DNA of 6,867 nucleotides, from assembly GCA_009780625.1 (NCBI GenBank), contig WQZR01000050.1, positions 1-6,867 of the forward strand, written 5' to 3'. A model generated the notes under the pieces. It had not been told where the DNA came from. It made no database searches and saw only the letters and a program-made list of their open reading frames with translations. The position numbers and the translations under genes were made by a program. Positions 1 through 5,980 of this stretch are shown in pieces. The DNA comes from Bacillota bacterium. Lineage in GTDB: Bacteria; Bacillota; Clostridia; Christensenellales; UBA1242. Position 1 is the stretch's first letter, and each line of letters opens with the position of its first letter.

Positions 1-667
1 CAAGGAAATATGTGTCAGGAAGTGTTGATTTAAACTTCACAATCACCCATGGGTCTTGTTTTTCACGCGTGCTGTCAGATTCTCTTGTGTCTGAGACAGA
101 TAGCCCCGTTTCGCATCTCCAGCAATATGGTGTCACACGATAGTCCTTATATATTAGCCCTTTGTTATAAGCCGTTTTGAAAGCCCATAAAACAGACTCC
201 ATATAGTCTGTTTTTAAAGTCATATATGCGTTGTCGTATTCACACCAACGAGCAGCCTTTTCAACGTATGGTCTCCATGTTTCGGTTGCACCGGTTACGA
301 TTGATTTACATTTGTCGTTAAACTTTCCAATTCCGAATTTTTCGATGTCTGCTTTGCCAGATATTCCCAGTTCACTTTCTGCCATTGTTTCAAGTGGAAG
401 CCCGTGGCAATCCCACCCCCAAGTTCTTGGAACAGAAAGACCAGTCATTGTTTTTTGACGTGCAATCAAGTCTTTAACCAAAGACATCATAAGCGTGCCG
501 TGGTGAGGCTTTCCAGTTGGAAACGGAGGACCATCATAAAAAACAGCGGTCTTATTTCCTTTTGCCATGCTCTTTTCAAATATTTTGTTCTTTTTCCAAT
601 ACGCTAAAATATCTTCTTGTGTTCGTATCAAATCTATTTTAGAGTCTATTTTCTTAAAGTTTTCCAT
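1..667 (-). CDS. ileS: Isoleucyl-tRNA synthetase, N-terminal 222 codons (partial)
   Basis: Cytoplasmic class I aminoacyl-tRNA synthetase that charges tRNA-Ile with isoleucine using ATP. The gene starts at ATG 667-665 and runs off the left end, so the editing domain, the KMSKS loop and the tRNA-binding C-terminus are outside the window. Seen directly: an N-terminal helix ending in YWKKNKIFEKS, then FYDGPPFPTGKPHHGT, which is the class I HIGH-type ATP site, then WGWDCHGLPLE, a hallmark of Ile/Val/Leu enzymes. Later come TETWRPYVEK, and TPYCWRCETGLS at the entry to the CP1 editing insertion. WxCHGLPxE with TPYCxRC favours IleRS over ValRS or LeuRS. The fourth residue of the HxGH signature is Thr rather than His. 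No Shine-Dalgarno precedes the ATG; a -10 element lies seven bases upstream. Identity is secure. Confidence 0.95.
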   Translation of the reverse strand, partial: MENFKKIDSKIDLIRTQEDILAYWKKNKIFEKSMAKGNKTAVFYDGPPFPTGKPHHGTLMMSLVKDLIARQKTMTGLSVPRTWGWDCHGLPLETMAESELGISGKADIEKFGIGKFNDKCKSIVTGATETWRPYVEKAARWCEYDNAYMTLKTDYMESVLWAFKTAYNKGLIYKDYRVTPYCWRCETGLSVSDTRESDSTREKQDPWVIVKFKSTLPDTYFL

Positions 668-703
668 ACCAAAAAGTATAGCACAATATTTGCAATTTTA
701 AAG
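668..703 (-). promoter_or_regulatory. ileS promoter, extended -10, possibly leaderless
   Basis: On the minus strand TATACT lies at 680-675 and is preceded by TGC, giving the extended -10 pattern TGnTATAAT with one mismatch. A weak -35 match, CTTTAA, lies at 703-698 with a 17-bp spacer. Only seven bases (TTTTGGT) separate the -10 hexamer from the ileS ATG at 667, so transcription would begin at or one base before the A of the start codon. There is no ribosome-binding site in the gap. I infer a leaderless or near-leaderless mRNA. Confidence 0.55.
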
Positions 704-707
704 CCAG

Positions 708-1253
708 TTATTCGTCATCCTGCAGATATTTAGGTGTCATTATAATTTCAACTTTATTCGTTGCCTTAGGTGCAGAAATTGAAGGGCACTCTTCTGCTTG
801 CTCTTGTCTTTTTATTTGTTCTTCACGGAGCACTTCAACTTTTTTATATATGGGAGTCAAAACACTTTCAACTTCTTTTAGAATTTCATCTATGGTCAAT
901 CCATCGAGCATTCGCGTTATGTCTTTTCGTGGACCTGCATAATCTCTGTTTTCAAAAAGAAAACTTCTTTTTGCCTCTGGAGAAATTGCCACCCTTTTTG
1001 TTTCTGCATCCAGAGAACTTGGGTCTTTTGCGATTTGCAGTTCTCGAAGTCTTTCAATCTTTTCATATAGAGGAGTTAGTTCGCTTCTTATTCTTGTCAG
1101 AATTTCATCTAGACTATGCCCATCAAGCATATCTGATATATCTTTTTTAGGAATCTCACAGTTTTCGTTTGTGTAGGTCTCAGAAAAAAATTCTGCCCTT
1201 GTTTCAGCATCTATTACAACTTTGTTATTTATTTTTTCGTTTAAATTTTCCGT
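708..1253 (-). CDS. Two-repeat helical protein of unknown function, probable ACG start
   Basis: I do not recognise this protein. From ACG at 1253 it is 181 residues; from the first ATG at 1130 it would be 140. It contains a tandem duplication with a 73-residue period. Copy one (about residues 36-73) and copy two (about 109-146) share KDI..MLDG...DEIL....S.LTP.Y.K.E.LRE.Q, 22 of 38 identical by eye. A weaker match precedes each copy (VVIDAETRAEFF against VAISPEAKRSFLF). The ATG at 1130 sits inside copy one, at its MLDG, so starting there would cut the repeat. The frame stays open up to a TAG at 1274-1272, and AGGAGG lies at 1265-1260, six bases before ACG. No ATG, GTG, TTG or CTG occurs in frame between that site and 1130. 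The protein looks soluble, charged and helical, with a polar tail ending in DDE. A mutated start codon is the alternative to a genuine ACG start. Confidence 0.75.
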   Translation of the reverse strand, partial: TENLNEKINNKVVIDAETRAEFFSETYTNENCEIPKKDISDMLDGHSLDEILTRIRSELTPLYEKIERLRELQIAKDPSSLDAETKRVAISPEAKRSFLFENRDYAGPRKDITRMLDGLTIDEILKEVESVLTPIYKKVEVLREEQIKRQEQAEECPSISAPKATNKVEIIMTPKYLQDDE

Positions 1254-1259
1254 GTGAAT

Positions 1260-1265
1260 CCTCCT
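1260..1265 (-). promoter_or_regulatory. AGGAGG ribosome-binding site deciding the start of the repeat protein
   Basis: A perfect AGGAGG lies at 1265-1260 on the minus strand. No ATG in any frame follows it at normal distance. In the open frame the following codons are ATT (directly adjacent), CAC, then ACG at a normal six-base spacing. The site therefore points to initiation at ACG 1253 or, less likely, ATT 1259. Confidence 0.65.
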
Positions 1266-1274
1266 GTCTAACTA

Positions 1275-1284
1275 ATTATATAAT
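1275..1284. promoter_or_regulatory. Palindromic divergent -10 element ATTATATAAT
   Basis: This 10-bp perfect palindrome contains TATAAT on both strands: 1280-1275 on the minus strand and 1279-1284 on the plus strand. The minus copy would start transcription near 1268, just ahead of the AGGAGG of the repeat-protein gene. The plus copy would start near 1291, upstream of the membrane-protein gene. A weak minus -35, TTCGCT, lies at 1303-1298 (17-bp spacer); I see no convincing plus -35. The minus promoter is the better supported of the two. Confidence 0.5.
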
Positions 1285-1325
1285 TTTTGCCTTCCTTAGC
1301 GAAATTAAAACTGTGCCTTTTGTGG

Positions 1326-1331
1326 TAAACT
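1326..1331 (+). promoter_or_regulatory. Candidate extended -10 directly before the membrane-protein ATG
   Basis: TAAACT at 1326-1331 is preceded by TGG, giving an extended -10-like element. It is followed after only five bases by ATG 1337. The arrangement resembles the one before ileS: TGTGnTAwACT, a few bases ending in GGT, then ATG. The -35 region is weak (AATTAA at 17 bp). It may drive a leaderless transcript, as an alternative to the palindromic TATAAT further upstream. Confidence 0.3.
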
Positions 1332-1336
1332 TAGGT

Positions 1337-1891
1337 ATGGATAAAACGAATAAAAACCTCTTAATAAAAAAAGAAATAATCACAATTACAGCAATTATTG
1401 CAGTTTTGTTGGTTTTATGTCTGGCTTTGCCGCTTTTGACACAGAATGTGACAACTGGTTGGTATAGACAATATAATCAATATATCATCGGTCCGCTGGT
1501 GAATGCAGCACTTATTTTCTCTGCTTTAAGACTTAAAAAGGCTTACTCGGTTCTGCCTGTTGTTTTGATTCCGAGTTTATGTGCGGCAACTCTTGGCTTG
1601 ATTGGAATAAGCGCTGTGTTTATGCTTTATATGGTTCCTCTGATTTGGCTTGGAAACATGGCAATCACACTAAGCTTTAGATATCTATTCAAAAATTATA
1701 TAGCAAAAGCAACTCTTGGAATAACCCTAAAAGTTGCCATCATTTTCTGTGGCTTTTTAATTCTAAGAAGTTTTGAGGTCTTCCCAACCCCTGTTGCCGA
1801 AATGCTATTCACAATGATGGGAATGGTTCAATTGATTACTGCAACTGTTGGAGCGATTATTGCTTACGGCGTTGTTAAACTATTCAGGTAG
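1337..1891 (+). CDS. Polytopic membrane protein, ECF S-component-like, function unknown
   Basis: A 184-residue integral membrane protein with about five or six hydrophobic helices (roughly residues 13-35, 49-64, 70-90, 93-116, 125-145 and 157-181). The N-terminus is short and lysine-rich. Conserved-looking small-residue motifs are GPLVNA (52-57), a Pro-Ser pair (79-80), Pro101, and WLGN (104-107) between helices. This pattern and size resemble small permease or ECF substrate-binding (S) components and related uncharacterised membrane proteins; the resemblance is by eye and no substrate can be named. I chose ATG 1337 because the longer frame from 1169 would add 56 residues overlapping the divergent gene, and the helices begin after 1337. 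Only a weak AGG lies near the ATG. The 3' end overlaps the convergent gene by 12 bp. Confidence 0.8.
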   Translation: MDKTNKNLLIKKEIITITAIIAVLLVLCLALPLLTQNVTTGWYRQYNQYIIGPLVNAALIFSALRLKKAYSVLPVVLIPSLCAATLGLIGISAVFMLYMVPLIWLGNMAITLSFRYLFKNYIAKATLGITLKVAIIFCGFLILRSFEVFPTPVAEMLFTMMGMVQLITATVGAIIAYGVVKLFR

Positions 1892-2383
1892 TCTTTCTGT
1901 CATGTTCACTTGTTTAGAAAGTTTTTTTGAGGTTGCAAGTTTTTGCGGCCTAGACATCACATAGGATTCTTGTTTTGCTTTGTCCCACTCGTCGATTACA
2001 TATCGTTGCGGCTCTGGAACAACATTTGAAGGCATTTCTTTTTTTGGAGGGACTGCTGGATATAACACAGTGATTGGTGTTCCGCCAACATATGTTGTTG
2101 AAATTCTGCCACCCATTGCCTGAACGTTTCTTCTAAACTCTTCAGCTGACTCTGTGTTTACATAAACAAGCTCAGACTTTTTGCCATCAATTGTGACAAG
2201 AAAAGGAAACATGCCGCTCTTTTCGGCTTCTGAAATGCTTATATTCCACCTGTTTGCGTTTTCTGTGTATTCGTCCCAAGTGTGAGGTTTGTTGTTTCTT
2301 GTTGCATCTTGGGCTTCTTTATATTTTATTATATTTCTTATGTCTCTATCGTTTAGAGGAATTCTGATTATATTTTCGTCCAT
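1880..2383 (-). CDS. Hypothetical soluble protein, last gene of the ABC operon
   Basis: A 167-residue protein that I do not recognise. It has no signal peptide or membrane segment. The N-terminal half is polar, including HTWDEYTENANRWNISISEA (residues 39-58), which could be helical. The middle contains FPFLVTIDGKKSELVYVNTE (59-78) followed by a Gly/Thr-rich stretch and TPITVLYPAVPPKKE, suggesting a small alpha/beta domain. The C-terminal 50 residues are charged and probably flexible. Its ATG (2383-2381) lies eight bases after the permease stop, with a GGGGG ribosome site at 2392-2388 overlapping that stop, so it is very likely co-transcribed with the transporter. Its own stop lies inside the end of the plus-strand membrane gene. 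It could be an accessory to the transporter, but nothing in the sequence proves that. Confidence 0.8.
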   Translation of the reverse strand: MDENIIRIPLNDRDIRNIIKYKEAQDATRNNKPHTWDEYTENANRWNISISEAEKSGMFPFLVTIDGKKSELVYVNTESAEEFRRNVQAMGGRISTTYVGGTPITVLYPAVPPKKEMPSNVVPEPQRYVIDEWDKAKQESYVMSRPQKLATSKKLSKQVNMTERLPE

Positions 2384-2391
2384 CTTTCCCC

Positions 2392-3972
2392 CTACGCTGC
2401 AAACCTTAGACTGCGTCTTCTATATAGGAAGAAAGAACCCGCGATTAGTGCTGCTGAAACTAGAAGAAGAGAAACAATCGCCCATGGGTTTACTGTGTCT
2501 ATAGGAATTTGAGGAACGAAGCCAAATGGTGTTATGTATGTCATTTCTTTTGGTAGGTCTGCCATTGGACCAAAATACATCAATGTGAATGTAAGACCAA
2601 AATAACTATACATAATTACTGCAGCTCGTTTTGGAATAAGACCAATCAAAAGGGCTGTCAAGCCAATGAAAACAAATGATGCCGGCAGATAGACCATAAA
2701 TGCACTAAACATTTCGCCAAATGCAATAGGTTCGTCCATCACAGAATATGATGTAACCCATAAACCAAACATAACAACAAAGAGCATAACAAAACTTTGA
2801 ATAAGAGCGTAACCGATGTGTGCAGCAAGCATTCTATGCCTTGAAACAGAACCAGCAAAAACTTGTTCATATCTTCCGTTTTTTTCGTCTCCCACAAGTT
2901 TTAGAAGTATGGCTAAAGAAGGAACAACTGCCATAATTGAAGCCAGCATTGTTATCATAACAATAAATATGCGAACGTCTGTGACATTTGGCATCACGGT
3001 TTGAATCATCTCTAAGAACGATTCTGTTTCACCCATAACTACTCCATAGGAAGCCCCTAGCATAAACAATCCAGCACACCAAAACAGTGTTGAACGGCGT
3101 GTTAGTTTAAATAAAAGCCCTTCTGGAGACTTCATAAGGAAACCACCTTCTCTTCTTCCAGTCTTTTCAGCAAATATTCCCCTTCCAAAATCTCTAATTG
3201 AATTTAGATAAAAAGCAACTGCAATGCAAATAATTCCTATTCCTAGAAGCACAAACAATGGCCATGCAATGTTTCCTGCCATTGGTTGAGTTTGAGCTGC
3301 AAGACCAATTGGCGAAGTGAAACTTAGCCATTCTGCGGAAACATCGCCCATTGCTCTAACCATATAGAAAAACAGAACTGCTCCAATAGACATTCCAATT
3401 GCACCAGTTCTGCTTGCAGAAAGGTTTGCAAATATTGCAGCAACGCCTGCAAAAACAAAACCAGAAACTCCTATGCTAAAACCAAACATTGCAGCCCCAG
3501 CCACACCATAGAACCCCCAAAGTGCAAACATAATAAGAATTGAAAGTGCAAGGTTCATAAGCCCTGCAAAAGAAAGAACTGCAGCAAGGTTAGCAAGCCT
3601 TCCAACAGGCAGACTGCGAATAACTTCACCTTGTCCTTTTTCTTCTTCTGCTCTTGTGTGTCTAATCACAAAAAAGATGTTCATTATTGCAACGGTTATA
3701 ACCATTGTTAGAATCATGCTTGAAGCATATAGACTTGCAGGCGATGCCTCTCCAAAGATTGGACCAAGCATTGCAACAACCGCAGGGTTTGCCCACATTT
3801 CAACCATTCCAATCATTGCAGCAGACTGTGCGTCGGAATACAGCCCGCCATATGCAATAGCCACAAATATGGTCAAAAACAAAAGCACGCCAAGCCAGAT
3901 TGCCGTTGATATACGTTCTTTTCTGAGAACAAACTTCATTAAATCAAATGTTCCGTAAAAGAGACTTCTCAT
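2392..3972 (-). CDS. ABC transporter permease, COG3559-like (polyketide antibiotic exporter type)
   Basis: A 526-residue membrane subunit of an ABC exporter working with the ATPase just upstream. I count about 12 hydrophobic segments in two similar halves. Each half carries an acidic loop followed by a Ser/Arg motif: EEEKGQGEVIRSLPVGR (109-125) and GDEKNGRYEQVFAGSVSR (361-378). Each half also has a related downstream loop: TSPIGLAAQ (219-227) and ITPFGFVPQ (480-488). This 6+6 internal duplication, the length of about 530 residues and the E..G..E..RSLPVGR loop are typical of permeases annotated as putative exporters of polyketide antibiotics, a family that includes the tetronasin-resistance type. 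The actual substrate is unknown. The start codon overlaps the ATPase stop (ATGA), with AGGAGG four bases upstream, so the two are translationally coupled. The C-terminus is arginine-rich (YRRRSLRF). Confidence 0.9.
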   Translation of the reverse strand: MRSLFYGTFDLMKFVLRKERISTAIWLGVLLFLTIFVAIAYGGLYSDAQSAAMIGMVEMWANPAVVAMLGPIFGEASPASLYASSMILTMVITVAIMNIFFVIRHTRAEEEKGQGEVIRSLPVGRLANLAAVLSFAGLMNLALSILIMFALWGFYGVAGAAMFGFSIGVSGFVFAGVAAIFANLSASRTGAIGMSIGAVLFFYMVRAMGDVSAEWLSFTSPIGLAAQTQPMAGNIAWPLFVLLGIGIICIAVAFYLNSIRDFGRGIFAEKTGRREGGFLMKSPEGLLFKLTRRSTLFWCAGLFMLGASYGVVMGETESFLEMIQTVMPNVTDVRIFIVMITMLASIMAVVPSLAILLKLVGDEKNGRYEQVFAGSVSRHRMLAAHIGYALIQSFVMLFVVMFGLWVTSYSVMDEPIAFGEMFSAFMVYLPASFVFIGLTALLIGLIPKRAAVIMYSYFGLTFTLMYFGPMADLPKEMTYITPFGFVPQIPIDTVNPWAIVSLLLVSAALIAGSFFLYRRRSLRFAA

Positions 3973-4667
3973 TTTGCCTCCTTGAAGTGCTCTCCAAATA
4001 ACGCTTCAAGAGACGAAGCACATTTAATATCTTTTTGACTAATTTCTTTTGTTTCGCCTTTTCTGATGATGTATACCCTGTCGCAAAGTTTTTCAACTTC
4101 GCTTAGAATGTGGCTTGAAAGCAAAACACTTCTTCCTTGTTTTTTAAGTTCCTGAACGCACTCAACAAAAACCTTTTCCATAAGAGGGTCTAGCCCGCTG
4201 GTTGGTTCGTCCAAAATATATAAATCTGCATCACACGAGAACGCTGCAATCAAAGCAACCTTCTGACGGTTTCCTTTTGAATATGTGTTGCATTTTTTTG
4301 AAGGGTCAAAATCAAACCTCTTAATCAGTTCATCTCTTCTCTCTTTGTTTATTCCTTTTTTTCTTAGATTTATAAAAAAATCTATAACCTCGCCACCTGT
4401 CAGGTTTGGCCACAGAGCAACATCGCCTGGAACATAGGCAATGTCTTTATGAATTTCAACAGCATCTTTCCATGTGTCTTTTCCAAAGATTGAAGCCGTT
4501 CCCTCAGTTGCTTTCAAAATTCCAAGCAACACACGAATTGTTGTTGTCTTCCCTGCACCGTTTGGTCCAATAAAGCCAACAACCTCACCTTTTTTGATTT
4601 CCATATTTACATTCGTGAGCGCTTCCATTTTTCCAAAATTCTTTTTTAGATTCTTAATTTCAATCAT
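3969..4667 (-). CDS. ABC transporter ATP-binding subunit
   Basis: A 232-residue cytoplasmic ATPase that powers the permease encoded directly downstream. Visible motifs: Walker A GPNGAGKTT (34-42), a C-loop YSKGNRQK (129-136) in place of the usual LSGGQ, Walker B LYILDEPTSGLD (149-160) with catalytic Glu154, and the switch histidine in LLSSH (His186). Where most ABC ATPases have the Q-loop glutamine, this protein has AYVPGDVALWPNLTGGE (77-93). To my recollection both that loop and the KGNRQK signature are shared by partners of COG3559-type permeases, so they are family traits rather than damage. I chose ATG 4667 because GGAGG lies six bases before it; the in-frame GTG at 4673 is only one base from that site. 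The gene ends in TGA overlapping the permease ATG. Confidence 0.95.
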   Translation of the reverse strand: MIEIKNLKKNFGKMEALTNVNMEIKKGEVVGFIGPNGAGKTTTIRVLLGILKATEGTASIFGKDTWKDAVEIHKDIAYVPGDVALWPNLTGGEVIDFFINLRKKGINKERRDELIKRFDFDPSKKCNTYSKGNRQKVALIAAFSCDADLYILDEPTSGLDPLMEKVFVECVQELKKQGRSVLLSSHILSEVEKLCDRVYIIRKGETKEISQKDIKCASSLEALFGEHFKEAK

Positions 4668-4681
4668 AGTCACCCTCCAAA

Positions 4682-4707
4682 ATTATATTACTTCTTTAAG
4701 TATACCA
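4682..4707 (-). promoter_or_regulatory. Candidate promoter of the ABC transporter operon
   Basis: The 44-bp gap between the 250-residue gene and the ATPase holds two -10-like elements on the minus strand: TATACT at 4704-4699 preceded by TGG (extended -10, as at ileS), and TATAAT at 4687-4682. Neither has a good -35. The extended -10 would give a leader of about 25 bases containing the GGAGG site, which is the more natural arrangement. It could allow the transporter genes to be expressed separately from the HNH/NUDIX genes. Confidence 0.45.
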
Positions 4708-4711
4708 TCTT

Positions 4712-5464
4712 TTATGCAACCAACGGTCTATCTGCTGCTGGTTTCCTTGCGTCTAGGCTTCTTAGATATTTCATATGCATATCATAATAGAATTTAGATT
4801 TAAACAACACATTATCTTTTTCTGAATAGAATGGTTGAGTTTTGGCATATTCAATAAACTTGGCTTCTTTTGCTGCTTCTGTTTTGAAATATTGTCCACT
4901 TCCTGGAAAAGGGTTTTTGCTGGTTATTCTTCCTTCAAGAGTTATTTCTTGTTGCACAAAAAACTTTGCCGCGTCTTTTGGCAGGCGTCCCGTTTTTTGG
5001 TCTTTTGGTTCTGTTATTACATAGAACCCTTTGCCCTTGTTGTCTTCGCGTCTATAAACACCAGACATTGCCGAGTCAGCTTCAACATAGTCAATTTCTT
5101 TAAACGACTGACCAGCAAGTCTTCTGAAAATTTCCGCATTCTCTGGGCTTAGCGATTCTGTTCTTATAACAACTTGTGCAGCCTTTCCTTCATGCCCGTC
5201 ACTAAAAAGCGTAACGATGCCCTTATCCCAAAGTGCGACGCATAAATCTTTAACGCCTTCTTCAATGTAATAGTCTGGGTCTTCAAGCAAAGATTCCATA
5301 GGTAGTTCGTTTGGTGCCAATATGCAACCATTTTCGAAGAATGCAACAAGAGAAGTCCCTCTTATCTCGTCCACAGATTTTACAATATATTTTTTCTCTT
5401 GACGACTGACAACATAGCCAGGTCTTCTTTTATAGCTATCAATCATGAAACTATCAATTCCCAT
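4712..5464 (-). CDS. Hypothetical 250-residue soluble protein
   Basis: I cannot assign this protein to a family. It is soluble, charged, and has no signal peptide or membrane helix. Three parts can be described. Residues 1-60 are mixed, with a FFENGCILAPNELP stretch. Residues 66-120 contain VKDLCVALWDKGIVTLFSDG (71-90), then a short strand (AQVVI) and LSPENAEIFRRLAG; this looks like a compact alpha/beta unit. The C-terminal half (145-250) includes FYVITEPKDQ, a KDAAKFFVQQEITLEGRI stretch and a tyrosine-rich helix (FYYDMHMKYLRSL), ending in a polar tail. No catalytic motif is evident. AGGAGG lies five bases before ATG 5464, and the gene starts 17 bp after the NUDIX stop, so it is probably co-transcribed with the NUDIX and HNH genes. 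Confidence 0.82.
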   Translation of the reverse strand: MGIDSFMIDSYKRRPGYVVSRQEKKYIVKSVDEIRGTSLVAFFENGCILAPNELPMESLLEDPDYYIEEGVKDLCVALWDKGIVTLFSDGHEGKAAQVVIRTESLSPENAEIFRRLAGQSFKEIDYVEADSAMSGVYRREDNKGKGFYVITEPKDQKTGRLPKDAAKFFVQQEITLEGRITSKNPFPGSGQYFKTEAAKEAKFIEYAKTQPFYSEKDNVLFKSKFYYDMHMKYLRSLDARKPAADRPLVA

Positions 5465-5481
5465 GTCATCCTCCTTAGTCG

Positions 5482-5970
5482 TTAGATATATTCGTCTTTG
5501 TCTAGAAACTCTTCTATTCCAAGTTTAACTTTTGCAACTTTCATTGCTGCTTCAACTTGTTGTTTTCCGCTCTCACTATAGTTTAACATTTTTATTGCTT
5601 TTTGTGGATGAACAAGAACGCGTTCATAAAGAATTTTGCTGTCCACGTCCGGCTTAGGTTTTCCAACTTTTTCAATAATTGCAGTCATGCGAACTTGTGC
5701 AATCTCTCTGCCTTCGTCTATGCATGTTTGATAGCCAACAAGAACAGGTACTTTGATTGTGATGTTCACTTCTTCCAAAACTTCTCGCCTTAGAGTTTCA
5801 ACTCTATTTGCGTCTTGCGGTTCTGGTTTTCCACCCGGAAAGGAATAAACTTTCTTGCCGTTATATATTTCACCTTTTAGAAGCACGCGTCCGTCGGAGG
5901 AAAAAAGAATGCCCCACACTTGTGTGGTTGGCAAGCCTTCTCTAACTTCTCCGTTGTGCCAAGTGAACAT
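5482..5970 (-). CDS. NUDIX hydrolase
   Basis: A 162-residue cytoplasmic pyrophosphohydrolase of the MutT/NUDIX fold, which cleaves a nucleoside diphosphate linked to another moiety. The Nudix box starts at Gly47 in FPGGKPEP and ends in RREVLEEVNI (61-70), so the metal-binding RExxEE (Arg62, Glu63, Glu66, Glu67) is intact. Two deviations are visible. The upstream box glutamate is Asp53, with one extra residue before RE, and the usual Gly near the end of the box is Asn69. Strands before the box (TTQVWGILFSSDGRVLL) and after it (VRMTAIIEKVGKP) fit the fold. The substrate cannot be read from the sequence; house-cleaning, RNA-decapping and cofactor types all remain possible. The start is supported by GAGGAG five bases upstream. 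That site lies just after the HNH stop (10-bp gap), indicating an operon. Confidence 0.92.
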   Translation of the reverse strand: MFTWHNGEVREGLPTTQVWGILFSSDGRVLLKGEIYNGKKVYSFPGGKPEPQDANRVETLRREVLEEVNITIKVPVLVGYQTCIDEGREIAQVRMTAIIEKVGKPKPDVDSKILYERVLVHPQKAIKMLNYSESGKQQVEAAMKVAKVKLGIEEFLDKDEYI

Positions 5971-5980
5971 TTTTTCTCCT

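Noticed and set aside
231..607. Plus-strand open frames over ileS
   Set aside because: The minus strand encodes a clearly recognisable IleRS; the plus frames are mirror frames without a plausible product.
770..1150. 126-codon plus-strand open frame
   Set aside because: It is antisense to the repeat protein, whose internal duplication and promoter support the minus strand; the plus product is Leu/Phe-rich as expected of a mirror frame.
1169..1336. 56-codon N-terminal extension of the membrane protein
   Set aside because: It overlaps the divergent repeat-protein gene and its promoter, has no ribosome site, and the membrane helices begin after ATG 1337.
1880..1891. CTATTCAGGTAG as a terminator stem
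   Set aside because: Only three outer base pairs match; the symmetry comes from two TAG stops facing each other and no T-run follows.
4668..4673. GTG start of the ABC ATPase, two codons earlier
   Set aside because: It lies one base from the GGAGG site; ATG 4667 is six bases away and gives the usual N-terminus (MIEIKNLKK).
4835..5152. Plus-strand open frames over the 250-residue orphan
   Set aside because: The minus gene has AGGAGG and operon spacing; the plus frames have neither and are Phe/Cys-rich mirror sequence.
5164..5349. 61-codon minus-strand frame inside the 250-residue gene
   Set aside because: It is out of frame and fully nested in the longer gene, with no ribosome site of its own that I could see.
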